Of a stretch of 64,000 nt of DNA, positions 8,940 to 17,581 are shown piece by piece; position 1 is the first letter of the stretch, and each line of letters begins with the position of its first letter. The translations under genes were made by a program, and so were the position numbers. Source of the DNA: Geomonas silvestris (GTDB lineage Bacteria > Desulfobacterota > Desulfuromonadia > Geobacterales > Geobacteraceae); the NCBI RefSeq assembly GCF_014193515.1, contig NZ_BLXX01000011.1:62001-126000 (forward strand), in the 5' to 3' direction. The notes beneath the pieces are model-generated. The model searched no databases. It was not told the DNA's origin and saw nothing but the letters and a program-made list of their open reading frames with translations.

Positions 8940-8963
8940 CTGCGTCCTCCCCTCCTCTACCTA

Positions 8964-9110
8964 CTAAATCTGCTCTTCGCGGCTTTGTTTCACCGGTTTG
9001 GCCACGAAGCGCGCATCTATTCTTTCATGCAGTGCAGCGTAATCTTCAAGGAGCGATTCCAGCCTCCCTTTCAGGTTTTCCAGCAGTACTTCGACACGAT
9101 CCGTTTCCAT
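8964..9110 (-). CDS. Small charged hypothetical protein (48 aa)
   Basis: A short open frame, METDRVEVLLENLKGRLESL then a polar tail ending KQSREEQI, predicted to be one amphipathic helix. GCGAGG lies about 6 nt upstream of the ATG. It sits between the regulator gene and rfbF in the same direction with gaps of 47 and 24 nt, which fits a real operon member. No family is recognised. It might be a small coiled-coil partner of a cluster protein; that is a guess. Confidence 0.5.
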   Translation of the reverse strand: METDRVEVLLENLKGRLESLLEDYAALHERIDARFVAKPVKQSREEQI

Positions 9111-9157
9111 CGAAACCTCGCAGCTTAGAATCTGGAATTGCAGGTTACTTCGAAGGT

Positions 9158-9784
9158 CTAACCTTTCTTACCGCTCACCTTTGAGCCAGAGGCACAGAAG
9201 ACGGCCTCTGGGTCTGCCCCGAGCCGCAAGAGTTCTTCGCGCAACTGCTCTCCCCGCTTCAGTGAGGTGATCACGATGCGGTGGTTGCCGGAGAGGAGGC
9301 CGATGGCCGGCGTTACCACCTGGCGCCCCATGAACTTGCGTCCTGCGGGGCCGGCGTCCATGGCAAGCTCCAGCTCCATACCCACTTCGGTAAGCGAAAG
9401 GTAGGCGATCTCCGCTACCTCGTCGATGCCGCAGAAAGCGACCCCCTTGATGCCGTCCGCCGCAAGCTTGCGGAAGAGCTTCAGGTAGTCCTGTCGGGCG
9501 ACGGTGTAGAGGCTGGTGAAGTAGCTTAGGTGCTGGTAGGCGAGGCGGCTTTTTTCGGCGAAACCCGATGGGGTGAGGAGGTAGGCGTAGCGATTTTTGG
9601 GGAAGCTGGTGACGCGAACGAAGCCCTTGGCGACCAGGTTCTTGATGTACGAGTTCACCAAGCCAAGAGCGATCCCCAGGCGCCGGGAGAGCTCCCGCTG
9701 CGAGAGCTGATCGGAAGCCGAGATCTCAGAGAGGAGCAGGAACGAACGATACGTATCGAGGACCTTTTCATCTTCTTTGTTCAT
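9158..9784 (-). CDS. Winged-helix transcriptional regulator of the polysaccharide cluster
   Basis: A 208-aa protein with a MarR/winged-helix DNA-binding domain at residues ~15-75 (LSQRELSRRLGIALGLVNSYIKNLVAKGFVRV then a YAYLLTPSG wing). The C-terminal domain (about 95-200) has FCGIDEVAEIAYLSL and RIVITSLKRGEQLREELLRLG and looks like a small-molecule or nucleotide-sugar sensing fold, but I cannot name it. It is the promoter-proximal gene of the rfbFGH operon and so the probable local regulator. Confidence 0.75.
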   Translation of the reverse strand: MNKEDEKVLDTYRSFLLLSEISASDQLSQRELSRRLGIALGLVNSYIKNLVAKGFVRVTSFPKNRYAYLLTPSGFAEKSRLAYQHLSYFTSLYTVARQDYLKLFRKLAADGIKGVAFCGIDEVAEIAYLSLTEVGMELELAMDAGPAGRKFMGRQVVTPAIGLLSGNHRIVITSLKRGEQLREELLRLGADPEAVFCASGSKVSGKKG

Positions 9785-9832
9785 TCGGCGAACATACAGG
9801 AAATGCAGTGTTTTATCAATAAAAAACCAAAT

Positions 9833-9955
9833 TTAGCCACGGAGCCACCAAGCCTACGATGAGTTTCGCCGTTCCTTACCTCGCTCCTCAGCTTGAACGG
9901 CACGCGGTCCTGACAGGCCTGCCGTTCTCCGTGTGCTTGGTGGCTCCGTGGCTAA
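9833..9955. repeat. Dispersed CCACGGAG inverted repeat (copy 1)
   Basis: A perfect 21-bp inverted repeat (arms 9833-9853 and 9935-9955) beginning TTAGCCACGGAGCC, enclosing about 80 nt. The right arm overlaps the stop codon of the GT4 gene at 9952. The same word family recurs in four other gaps of this window. Copies always flank short filler and can form a long hairpin. Confidence 0.8.
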
Positions 9956-11136
9956 CGAGCCTTGAGCAGTTTTCGGTAGATGCCGACCAGGGTCTTGCCT
10001 CTGGCCTGCCAGGAATGCTCCTTGACTGCCTTCTCGCGTCCTTCCCTGGCCAACTCCTCACGCAGTTCCCGATCGCCCGCAAGTCTCCCGATGGCATAGG
10101 CGAGTTCCCCCACATCCCCGAATTTCGCATAGAGCGCGGTCTCTCCCAGGATCTCCCGGTTCACCGGCGTGTCGAAGACGACGCTGGGTAACCCGCAGGC
10201 GAGATAGTTGAACAGTTTCCCGTTCGCCTCGGTCAAGGAGATCTTGGGAGACACCGCGACGTCGGCGAGGCTCAGATAAAGCGGCGCCTGGTCGTAGGGG
10301 ATCCGTCCGGTGAAGGTCACCCGGTCGGAAACCCCAAACGCCTCGGCCTTCTCGCGATAGCCCCCCTCGGGAAAACCCATGATGAGAAAGTGCAGGTTCG
10401 CCCCCTGCTGCTTCAAAAGGGCGGCCGCCTCGAGCAAAAGGTCGACACCCTGGTAGCTGTTCAATAGCCCCAAGTACCCGACCACCGGCCGCCTGGCGGG
10501 AAGTCCCAGACGCTCCTTGAGCGCTGCCACCTCTGCGCGCGGCGCCGGGGCGAAGGACTCGGTATCCACTCCGTCGATGAGCGCCTGCACCTTCCCGGCA
10601 GGCACGCCGTCTTGTACCAGCAGGTCGACGGTGGGACCCGCGCTGGTCACGATGAAGTCCGAGCTGCGGTTGATCCAGCGCTCCAACATCTGGAAGCACT
10701 TCTGCAGCAGGGACCCCTTCTTCACGAAGCCGTGGTCGGTGATCTCTCCGGTCAGGCTCCCCTGGCAGTCGAACACCATGGGGACGCGCAACAGCATCTT
10801 CAAAAAGGCGCCGATGAAGGCCCCCTCGTGCAGGTGCGCGTGGATGAGCTGCGGCTTGAGGCTGCGCGCTACGCGCCAGGCCTTGAACAAAAGTAGGATG
10901 TCGAGGTAGGGCTTGTGCCAGGAAGGACCGGCCTCCAACTTCCCGTACCAGGGGATGCCGGGGATCCGGTCGATGGGGAAGCCGGGAAGGTCGCGCCCGA
11001 TGTGGTAGGTCACCAGGCGCAACTCCACCCCCAAGGGGATGAGGGCGCGCGCCTCCTCGAGGATGCGCACGTGGCAGCCCCGGTCGGCGAAGAAGGGGGT
11101 GGGCGCCAGCACCAGGACTTTAATCGGTTCAGACAA
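9952..11136 (-). CDS. Glycosyltransferase family 4
   Basis: A 394-aa GT-B enzyme. The N-terminal half has the glycine-rich acceptor loop (PFFADRGCHVRILEEARAL). The C-terminal half has GYLGLLNSYQGVDLLLEAAALL and the EX7E region around SLTEANGKLFNYLACGLPSVVFD, typical of GT4 retaining transferases using nucleotide-sugars. It overlaps the upstream GT2 gene by 8 nt, indicating translational coupling. It probably adds a sugar during O-antigen or exopolysaccharide assembly on the cytoplasmic membrane face. Confidence 0.85.
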   Translation of the reverse strand: MSEPIKVLVLAPTPFFADRGCHVRILEEARALIPLGVELRLVTYHIGRDLPGFPIDRIPGIPWYGKLEAGPSWHKPYLDILLLFKAWRVARSLKPQLIHAHLHEGAFIGAFLKMLLRVPMVFDCQGSLTGEITDHGFVKKGSLLQKCFQMLERWINRSSDFIVTSAGPTVDLLVQDGVPAGKVQALIDGVDTESFAPAPRAEVAALKERLGLPARRPVVGYLGLLNSYQGVDLLLEAAALLKQQGANLHFLIMGFPEGGYREKAEAFGVSDRVTFTGRIPYDQAPLYLSLADVAVSPKISLTEANGKLFNYLACGLPSVVFDTPVNREILGETALYAKFGDVGELAYAIGRLAGDRELREELAREGREKAVKEHSWQARGKTLVGIYRKLLKAR

Positions 11137-12073
11137 AGTTGATCTTTTCCTTGATGTTGTAGATCGGCTTCCCCTGCGCCTCGTAGTAGGTGCGGGCGGA
11201 GAGCTCGGCCAAAAGTCCCAGCACGATGAACTGGACCCCCATGAAGAGCAGGAAGGCGGTGAGGATCAAAAGCGGGTTGCGGTTCATGCTGGTCTGCTCG
11301 AAGAACTTCATGTAGAGGGTCACCCCGCCGGTCAGGCAGCCGGCAAAGAGGGTGTAGATCCCCCAGCGCCCGAAGAGCTGGATCGGCTTCGTCGAGTAGG
11401 AGAGCAGGAACTTCACCGTCATCAGGTCGAGGATCACCTTCATGGTGCGCGAGATGCCGTACTTGCTCACGCCGTGCAGCCTTTCGTGGTGCCGGACCGG
11501 CATCTCGGTGACCCGCGCGCCGACCTGGTGGGCGAGTGCCGGGACGAAGCGGTGCATCTCGCCGTAGAGGTTCACGTCCTCGAGCACCTCGCGGCGGTAG
11601 GCCTTCAGGGTGCAGCCGTAGTCGTGCAGGTGTACGCCGGTCATGCGCGAGATGAAGCCGTTGGCGAGGATGGAGGGGAGCCGGCGGTTGATAAAGGTGT
11701 CCTTGCGGTCCTTGCGCCAGCCGGAGACCACGTCGTACCCCTCGTCGATGCGCGCGAGCAAAAGCGGGATGTCCAGGGGGTCGTTTTGCAGGTCGCCGTC
11801 CATCGGGATGACGACGCGGCCGGTGGCGTTGTCGAAGCCGGCGGCCATGGCGGCGGTCTGGCCGAAGTTGCGGCGCAGCTTCACCACCTTGACGCGCGGG
11901 TCCTGGCTGGCTGCCAGTTTCAGACCGGCATAGGAGTTGTCGGAAGAGCCGTCATCGACCAGGATGAGCTCGTAGTCGAGACCGGTGTCGGCGAGCGCCT
12001 CGCTGATACGGGCATGCAGGACGGGGACGTTGTCCTCTTCGTTGTAAATGGGCACTACAATACTGAGATCCAC
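11129..12073 (-). CDS. Membrane-anchored glycosyltransferase family 2 (DPM/GtrB-like)
   Basis: A 314-aa protein with an N-terminal GT2 domain (LSIVVPIYNEEDNVPVL, LVDDGSSDNS, MDGDLQNDP) and two C-terminal membrane helices (WGIYTLFAGCLTGGVTLYM and LLILTAFLLFMGVQFIVLGLL). This architecture is that of polyprenyl-phosphate sugar transferases such as GtrB/ArnC/DPM. A GTG start at 12073 is chosen because GGAG lies 6 nt upstream; a TTG four codons earlier is the alternative. The product would load undecaprenyl phosphate with a sugar for use outside the membrane. Confidence 0.87.
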   Translation of the reverse strand: MDLSIVVPIYNEEDNVPVLHARISEALADTGLDYELILVDDGSSDNSYAGLKLAASQDPRVKVVKLRRNFGQTAAMAAGFDNATGRVVIPMDGDLQNDPLDIPLLLARIDEGYDVVSGWRKDRKDTFINRRLPSILANGFISRMTGVHLHDYGCTLKAYRREVLEDVNLYGEMHRFVPALAHQVGARVTEMPVRHHERLHGVSKYGISRTMKVILDLMTVKFLLSYSTKPIQLFGRWGIYTLFAGCLTGGVTLYMKFFEQTSMNRNPLLILTAFLLFMGVQFIVLGLLAELSARTYYEAQGKPIYNIKEKINFV

Positions 12074-12108
12074 AAGACACTCCAATTCGTAAAATCAGAA
12101 CCTACTTC

Positions 12109-12198
12109 GCCACGGAGAGCACGGAGAAAAACCGAAACCTGAGACCTTGAGCCGTTTTCTGAGGCTTGAGATGTTCTCCGCGAGCTCCGTGCCGTGGC
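12109..12198. repeat. Dispersed CCACGGAG inverted repeat (copy 2)
   Basis: The left arm GCCACGGAGAGCACGGAGAA (12109-12128) pairs imperfectly with the right arm 12174-12198, which ends CCGTGCCGTGGC. It fills the gap between the two GT2 genes and belongs to the same family as copy 1. Confidence 0.75.
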
Positions 12199-12210
12199 AA
12201 AAAAACGCAG

Positions 12211-13170
12211 TTAAAGCTTATCGGCAAAACGCTTCACGCACTTAACCTCAATCCCGCTCGCGTCGCAGACCTGGCGCCTGAAGCGCGGACGCAGGAGCCC
12301 CACCAGGGTCCCCGCGCCGTACACCAGGTGCAACGCCGGATACACCAGGATAAGCCACGGGAAAAGCCGCCAGTCGCGCCCGCTCCAGGCCCCCGCCACG
12401 CTCGCCGCCATCATGAGGGCCAGGTAGCACAGAAACGGAAAGGCGAACTCCAGGGTCCCAAAGGGGAGCAGCAGCAGGTACAAAAACAGCAGCGCCGGCG
12501 CAAACGACACCGGCTTCAGCTTCCCGGCAATGACCGTCTGCTCGCCGCGCCCGCGCCCGTACCCGAACATCTGCCTCAGGTAGGCGCGAAAGGTGGCGCG
12601 CTGGCTCCGCTCGACGGCAAGCTCGGGATCGTGCACCAGGTGATACCCCTCGCGCTGCAGCCGGTCCATGAGCTCGTTCTCTTCGTTGGGGTAGAGCCGC
12701 TCGTCCAACCCTCCCTGTTCCAGGTAGACCTCGCGCCGGAAACTCAGGTTGCACAGGATAAGCTCGCTGTCGCTGGTGACGCGCGGCTCGCCCGCCTTGC
12801 GGTAGCGGTTGCGCACCCCGCCGCCACCGACCACGGAGGCGAAGGCGGAACCGATGGCGCGCTGCAAGGGGGTGTCGGTAGCGGGGGTAAGCGACGGCCC
12901 CCCGACCGCTGCCACCTTGGGGTCCGCGTAGTGCTCCACCGCTCGCTCCAGGAAACCGGCCGTTACCTGGGAATCGTCATCGAGGAAGAACAGGATCTCC
13001 CCCGAGGCCTTTTGGGCTGCCTGGTTCCGCTGCGCGCTCGGGAGGCAGCCGTAGGCCACCAGGACCTCGAACAGCCCGGAAGGGTAGTTCACCCCTTTGA
13101 GCCCCGCAAGTGCCCGGACGTCGCCGCCGGGCTTTCGGGGAATGATGATGGAGACCTTGGGAAAATTCAT
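12211..13170 (-). CDS. Glycosyltransferase family 2 with C-terminal membrane helices
   Basis: A 319-aa GT2 enzyme beginning MNFPKVSIIIPRKPGGDVRA. The metal-binding acidic motif is FFLDDDSQVTAGFL near residue 80; AVGGPSLTP and DERLYPNEENELMDRL follow, a pattern of rhamnosyl/galactosyl-type transferases. The C-terminus has hydrophobic helices (FAPALLFLYLLLLPFGTLEF and FLCYLALMMAASVAGAW). A longer reading frame extends upstream but has no GT homology, so the ATG at 13170 is chosen. Confidence 0.8.
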   Translation of the reverse strand: MNFPKVSIIIPRKPGGDVRALAGLKGVNYPSGLFEVLVAYGCLPSAQRNQAAQKASGEILFFLDDDSQVTAGFLERAVEHYADPKVAAVGGPSLTPATDTPLQRAIGSAFASVVGGGGVRNRYRKAGEPRVTSDSELILCNLSFRREVYLEQGGLDERLYPNEENELMDRLQREGYHLVHDPELAVERSQRATFRAYLRQMFGYGRGRGEQTVIAGKLKPVSFAPALLFLYLLLLPFGTLEFAFPFLCYLALMMAASVAGAWSGRDWRLFPWLILVYPALHLVYGAGTLVGLLRPRFRRQVCDASGIEVKCVKRFADKL

Positions 13171-13205
13171 CGGAATGAAACGGAGGCGCCGCTCGCGGCC
13201 TTCCG

Positions 13206-14207
13206 TTAGTTCTCCACAGCCTTGGCGCGGTCGTAGCGGAAGGTGCGGTGGCACCCAACCGAACAGCCGCCACCGGTGGGCGTCGTGTCGAAGCGGATCG
13301 GGATGTCCCAGGCGCCAAAGCCGGGGGCCTTGGGATAGATCAACCGGTCCTGCGCTGAGGCGTGCGGACTGTGGCACATCCGGCAGGAGCGTCCCTTGCC
13401 GGGCTTGTTGACGTGCACCGCATGCAGGTTGCGCGTGCCGTTACGGAAGTTGGTCGCCTTGTCGGTGACGCTCTCCAGGACCAGGGCCGGCTTGTGGCAG
13501 GTGAAGCAGAGCGGGAAGGCGTCTTCGGAAAAGGGACGGTACAGGACGGTCGGCAGGTCGGCCTTCAGGATCTTCCGGTAGGACGAGCCGTGCACGGCAT
13601 GGCAGCCGACGCAGTCGCCGCTGGCCACCGGCTTGTGCACGGACTTCCCCACGGCGAGCTTGGGATCGTGGCAGGCGAAGCAGAGCTGGGAGCCGGACTT
13701 TTTCAAAAGCGAGCGGGTTTCGGACTGGTGGGCGTCGTGACAGGAGAGGCATTCCCCCTTGGCGACCGGCGGGTGGCCGTGGCTTGCACCGGTGAAACGC
13801 TCTTTGGGGTGGCAGCGGAAGCAGAGGACCGGTACGGCATCCTTTAAGAGTGCCTTGTTCTCCGAGACGTGCGGCTGGTGGCAATCGTAGCACTTCCCCT
13901 CGGCTACCGGCTTGTGCAGCATCGGCTTGTCGGCCTTCAAGAGGGTGGTGTGGCAGGTAAGGCAGAGCTTTTCCTTCTGGACGACAAACCCCATGCTCCC
14001 CTTCCCCAGCGGGTGATCGTCGGATAACTGCTCGTGACACCTCAGGCACTCGCCCTCTGCCGCCGGGCGATGGGGCACCTTCCCTTCGGCGAGCCCGCGA
14101 TGGCAGGCACTGCACTTGAAAGGCTCCGCCCCGGCCAAGACCGGGGCGAAGCATGCGGCGAACAGGAAGAGTGCGGCTACCAGATGTACGCTGCGGGACT
14201 GAGGCAT
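13206..14207 (-). CDS. Periplasmic multiheme cytochrome c (10 CXXCH plus one CX3CH)
   Basis: A 333-aa exported protein. A signal peptide (VHLVAALFLFAACFAPVLAGA) is followed by ten CXXCH motifs (CSACH, CLRCH, CLTCH, CYDCH, CFRCH, CLSCH, CFACH, CVGCH, CFTCH, CRMCH) and a final CSVGCH with three intervening residues. The alternation of 'kl.....CH' and 'H.PVAkGeC..CH' is the doubled-CXXCH pattern. It is encoded directly after ccsA and resB, which would attach its hemes. It probably carries electrons across the periplasm. The ATG at 14207 fits the signal peptide; a TTG at 14231 is possible. Confidence 0.88.
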   Translation of the reverse strand: MPQSRSVHLVAALFLFAACFAPVLAGAEPFKCSACHRGLAEGKVPHRPAAEGECLRCHEQLSDDHPLGKGSMGFVVQKEKLCLTCHTTLLKADKPMLHKPVAEGKCYDCHQPHVSENKALLKDAVPVLCFRCHPKERFTGASHGHPPVAKGECLSCHDAHQSETRSLLKKSGSQLCFACHDPKLAVGKSVHKPVASGDCVGCHAVHGSSYRKILKADLPTVLYRPFSEDAFPLCFTCHKPALVLESVTDKATNFRNGTRNLHAVHVNKPGKGRSCRMCHSPHASAQDRLIYPKAPGFGAWDIPIRFDTTPTGGGCSVGCHRTFRYDRAKAVEN

Positions 14208-14233
14208 GGCGTCAAACGGCCCCTCTGGCAAGA

Positions 14234-15079
14234 CTACTTGCCGTAGCTGTGCAGACCGGACAGGAACAGGTTCACCCCGAGGTAGCAGAAGATGGTCGCA
14301 GCGAAGCCGATCACCGAGAGGATTGCGGCGCGACGGCCGACCCAGCCGCGGGTGATGCGGGCGTGCAGGAAGGCGGCGTAGACGAACCAGACGATGAGGG
14401 ACCAGGTTTCCTTCGGGTCCCAGCTCCAGTAGGTGCCCCAGGCGTAGTTGGCCCAGGCGGCGCCGGTCACGATCCCCAGGGTCAAAAGCGGGAAGCCGAT
14501 CATGATCGCCTTGTAGTTGAGGTCGTCCAGCACCTTGATGGCCGGGAACATGGAGAGGAGCCCCCCCGCCGGAGCCGAGTTGCCGCCTTCCATCTTGTCG
14601 CGGATCAGGTACATGATCGAGATGCCGCAGGCGACCGCGAAGGCGGCGTAGCCCAGGAAGCAGGTGATGACGTGGTACATGAGCCAGTTGCTCTGCAGGG
14701 CCGGAACCAGGGGCTCGATGTTGTTATCCAGGCTGAGCTGCGCCCACGCCATGCCGAAGAGGGCAAAGGGGACCACGAAGGCGCCCACCGCACGGTACTT
14801 GTACCTGAAGTCGATGATCAGGAAGATGAGGATGATGGTCCAGGAGAAGAAGACCACCGATTCGTACAGGTTGGAAAGCGGCGCGTGGCCGTGCCCCTGG
14901 TCGTAGGACTCCTTCCAGCGCAGCGCGATGGCCGCGGTCTGCGCGACGAAACCAAAGAGCGCGGCGTAGGTGCCGGCCAAACCGACCGCCTTGGCTTTGG
15001 AAGCCAGGAAGGCGAAGAATATGCAGGTCGAAACCATGTAGGTGACCATGGTGATGTTGAACAACATGGAACTGGACAT
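14234..15079 (-). CDS. ccsA: Cytochrome c biogenesis protein CcsA/CcsB family (heme handling)
   Basis: A 281-aa integral membrane protein of the System II heme exporter. The tryptophan-rich WWD-type motif is seen as WGTYWSWDPKETWSL near residue 225, with conserved histidines in nearby helices (SNWLMYHVITCF, FLHARITRGW). It is transcribed between resB and the multiheme cytochrome. It works with ResB to deliver heme to apocytochromes on the periplasmic side. Confidence 0.9.
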   Translation of the reverse strand: MSSSMLFNITMVTYMVSTCIFFAFLASKAKAVGLAGTYAALFGFVAQTAAIALRWKESYDQGHGHAPLSNLYESVVFFSWTIILIFLIIDFRYKYRAVGAFVVPFALFGMAWAQLSLDNNIEPLVPALQSNWLMYHVITCFLGYAAFAVACGISIMYLIRDKMEGGNSAPAGGLLSMFPAIKVLDDLNYKAIMIGFPLLTLGIVTGAAWANYAWGTYWSWDPKETWSLIVWFVYAAFLHARITRGWVGRRAAILSVIGFAATIFCYLGVNLFLSGLHSYGK

Positions 15080-15142
15080 ACGTTAGTACCCTCCGGTGTA
15101 GTCAGTTGACAGTTGAAGGGGGTCAAACCCCCCGGAGACTTA

Positions 15143-16495
15143 TCATTTAAGCTTCTGGACCAGTTCGTCGAAGGCCAGTTCGAAACCAGTGGGGTTCTTG
15201 CTGGCGGAACCGGCCAGGGTCACCGCGCCGTCGGAGACCCGCGCCCAGATGCGTTTATGCGACATGAAGAAGGCCATGATGATGCCGACGACCATCAGGA
15301 AGCAGCCGAACCAGACCACCCAGACGCCGGGGTCCTTGGCGACCTGCAGACCGGTGTAGAACTTCTGGTCCAGGCCGTCCATGGTGATGATCAGGTCGCC
15401 GCCGTGCTGCGCGTTGAAGGCTTCGTACTTCTCGCTCAGGATCACGAAGGGCTGGGGCTTGCCGCCGGCCGGGGTGAACTCGACCTGGGCGCCGGGGCCG
15501 TCGAAATCCTTCATGAAGGGACGTACGTCCGCGGTGGCTTCCATGATGGAGAGGAAGGCACCGCCGGGAAGGGTCAGGCGCTCGCCCTGGCGGGCGGTCA
15601 GCTTGAGGGGTGCCCCGCCTTTGCGGTCACGCACCGAGATGTGGTAGACGACCCCCTCGTCGGACTGGCCGTAGCTCGACTGGTAGAAGGTGATCCCCTT
15701 GTAGGTGAGCGGCTCGTTCACGATGGTCGGGACGTTCACGTAACCCGGCACCGGCTTGCCGTTCTCCAGGACGGTCAGGATGCTCTTGAACTCCTTGGGC
15801 GCACCGGTGTCGTAGAAGGAGACCGAGAACTTCTCGCAGCGCACGCTGTAGCCCAGGTTGACGATCTTGCCGCTGCGGGTCTGCACCTCGCCGATGCTCC
15901 CCCCCTCGGGGATGTTCACGTACCCCTTGTAGCCGAAGAAGGAACCGACCAAGGCGCCGATGAAGACGATGATGATGGAGAAGTGCACCACGTAGACCCC
16001 GAGTCTCGAGAGCCGGGCCTTCTCGGCGAAGAGGTGGTACTCGCCGTCCTTCTCGGTGATGACCGGGTTGGCGAACTCGGACTTGAGGAACTCGGCCATC
16101 TTGTCCTTGAGCTGCGCCTTGGAGCCGGAGATCTTCAGCTCCTTCACGGTGGAAAGCGACTTCTCGAAGCGCTCGTCCAGGACCAGCACCGGCTCGAACA
16201 CGGTCTTCCAGACGCGGGGGAGCCGTTTGATCGAGCAGCAGATCAGGTTCAGGGTAAGCAGGTAGAGCAGCAGGATGAACCACCAGGAGTGGTACATGTC
16301 GAAGAAGCCCAGTGCCGAGTAGATGCGGATCTTGGTTTCGCTCAGGGTGGCGAGGTATTCGCGCGACGGTCCCTGCATGACGACCGTACCGATGATCGAG
16401 GTGAGTGCGAGGCCGATGAGGAGGAAGATGCTGAGTTTCAAGGAGCAGAAGAAGTCCCAGACCTTATACGCGAAGCTGTTTTTATTCGTTGTCAA
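15143..16495 (-). CDS. resB: ResB-like cytochrome c biogenesis protein
   Basis: A 450-aa ResB/Ccs1 family protein with three N-terminal membrane helices (LSIFLLIGLALTSIIGTVVM; SWWFILLLYLLTLNLICC; YVVHFSIIIVFIGALVGSFF), a large periplasmic domain, and a last helix (VWVVWFGCFLMVVGIIMAFFM). The short conserved N-terminus FFCSLKLSIFLL is typical. It is the apocytochrome chaperone partner of CcsA in System II and is 63 nt upstream of ccsA. Confidence 0.88.
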   Translation of the reverse strand: MTTNKNSFAYKVWDFFCSLKLSIFLLIGLALTSIIGTVVMQGPSREYLATLSETKIRIYSALGFFDMYHSWWFILLLYLLTLNLICCSIKRLPRVWKTVFEPVLVLDERFEKSLSTVKELKISGSKAQLKDKMAEFLKSEFANPVITEKDGEYHLFAEKARLSRLGVYVVHFSIIIVFIGALVGSFFGYKGYVNIPEGGSIGEVQTRSGKIVNLGYSVRCEKFSVSFYDTGAPKEFKSILTVLENGKPVPGYVNVPTIVNEPLTYKGITFYQSSYGQSDEGVVYHISVRDRKGGAPLKLTARQGERLTLPGGAFLSIMEATADVRPFMKDFDGPGAQVEFTPAGGKPQPFVILSEKYEAFNAQHGGDLIITMDGLDQKFYTGLQVAKDPGVWVVWFGCFLMVVGIIMAFFMSHKRIWARVSDGAVTLAGSASKNPTGFELAFDELVQKLK

Positions 16496-16604
16496 GGCAG
16501 TCTCCCAAAGAGGTTATGTGCTGCTACAGCTGAATCAAGCTTGCCATTATAGTCAAATTGCAAAGAAGCGCAAAAGAAAAATTCCGGAGCTTCTCATACA
16601 ACGC

Positions 16605-16640
16605 AAAAAAGGGATAACAGCTTGAGCTGCTATCCCTTTT
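16605..16640 (-). terminator. Rho-independent terminator after ppc cytochrome
   Basis: The inverted repeat AAGGGATA..CAGCT / AGCTG..TATCCCTT lies 25 nt after the cytochrome stop. On the minus strand it is followed by six T residues. Confidence 0.8.
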
Positions 16641-16664
16641 CTTCCTGCTTACCCTTGTGGGGGA

Positions 16665-16931
16665 TTACTTCTTGTGGCACTCACCGCACTTGGTCGGGCC
16701 GGCTTTCTTGTCTGCATGGCAGCCTTTGCAGAGCTTGTGAGCCACGTCCTTGTCGATGGCGATCTTAGCGGGAGCGCCCTCGTGGCAGGCTTTGCACTCC
16801 ATCTTGGTGCTGTGTGCCTTGTGGTTGAAGGTCACGTTGCCGTTTTTAGCGGGGTACACCACGGAATCCGCAGCGAAGGCGGACACAGCAAAAGCGAGCG
16901 TCAAAGCTACTGCAGCAACAATTTTCTTCAT
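16665..16931 (-). CDS. Triheme cytochrome c7, PpcA family
   Basis: An 88-aa precursor: signal peptide MKKIVAAVALTLAFAVSAFA, then about 68 residues with three CXXCH motifs (CKACH, CKGCH, CGECH). It closely follows the PpcA-E pattern of Geobacter (AKNGNVTFNHKAHS... GPTKCGECHKK at the end). PpcA-type proteins are periplasmic electron shuttles between inner-membrane quinol oxidases and outer-membrane cytochromes. The start is set by GGAGGGAAAGCTA upstream; an upstream in-frame extension is not part of the gene. Its own promoter and terminator make it monocistronic. Which paralogue (A-E) it is cannot be said. Confidence 0.93.
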   Translation of the reverse strand: MKKIVAAVALTLAFAVSAFAADSVVYPAKNGNVTFNHKAHSTKMECKACHEGAPAKIAIDKDVAHKLCKGCHADKKAGPTKCGECHKK

Positions 16932-16967
16932 TAGCTTTCCCTCCATAGGTAATTGATATGCGGAGAA

Positions 16968-16994
16968 AGTATACAAGCCCGTGCTGGTTGTCAA
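16968..16994 (-). promoter_or_regulatory. Sigma70-type promoter of the ppc gene
   Basis: On the minus strand there is a perfect TTGACA (16989-16994) and TATACT (16968-16973), separated by 15 bp, about 40 nt before the start codon. Both hexamers are near consensus; the spacer is shorter than the usual 17. Confidence 0.6.
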
Positions 16995-16996
16995 GC

Positions 16997-17037
16997 AAAA
17001 AGGCCGCAAATGCTACGTTTAATGGGCTTTTGCGGCC
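16997..17037 (-). terminator. purE terminator containing the stop codon
   Basis: GGCCGCAAA (17002-17010) pairs with TTTGCGGCC (17029-17037) and is followed on the minus strand by a T run. The purE stop codon (17019-17021) lies in the loop, so the last codons form one arm. Confidence 0.75.
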
Positions 17038-17525
17038 TGGAGAGCCGCATCTTTTTGTTCCACCTCGGCGGCCATTTTGTCGCGGTAGGCGACGAACTTG
17101 GCGGCGAAGTCCGGGTGCTGCAGTGCGAGGATCTGGACGGCGAAGAGACCGGCGTTTTTGGCGCCGGCCTTGCCGATGGCCATGGTGGCGACCGGGATGC
17201 CGCCCGGCATCTGGACCATGGCGTAGAGGGCGTCGATGCCGGAGAGTGCGCCGCCCCCCATGGGGACGCCGATGACCGGCAGGGTGGTTTCCGCGGCGAT
17301 GACGCCGGCCAAGTGGGCGGCCATGCCGGCTGCGGCGATGATGAGCTTCACGCCGCGGTCCGCGGCCTCGGCGGCGAGCTGCGCCGTGCGTTTGGGGGAG
17401 CGGTGCGCCGAGGAGATGCGCATCTCGAAGGGGACGCCGAAGTCGGTGAGGATCTTGGCCGCCTCCTCCATGGTGGGGAGGTCGGAATCGCTGCCCATGA
17501 CGATAAGAACGAGGGGATTGCTCAT
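17019..17525 (-). CDS. purE: N5-carboxyaminoimidazole ribonucleotide mutase
   Basis: A 168-aa class I PurE. It has the nucleotide-binding start [17 protein letters not shown], the active-site [10 protein letters not shown] and the [23 protein letters not shown] core with [19 protein letters not shown]. It converts N5-CAIR to CAIR in purine synthesis. GGAG 8-10 nt upstream selects the ATG at 17525. It follows purD in the same direction (56-nt gap), downstream of purH. Confidence 0.95.
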   Translation of the reverse strand: MSNPLVLIVMGSDSDLPTMEEAAKILTDFGVPFEMRISSAHRSPKRTAQLAAEAADRGVKLIIAAAGMAAHLAGVIAAETTLPVIGVPMGGGALSGIDALYAMVQMPGGIPVATMAIGKAGAKNAGLFAVQILALQHPDFAAKFVAYRDKMAAEVEQKDAALQAAKAH

Positions 17526-17581
17526 AGGTATCACTCCTTGAAAATCAAAAGCGGCCCCGCGTCAAAAAGGGCTGTTTCGGT

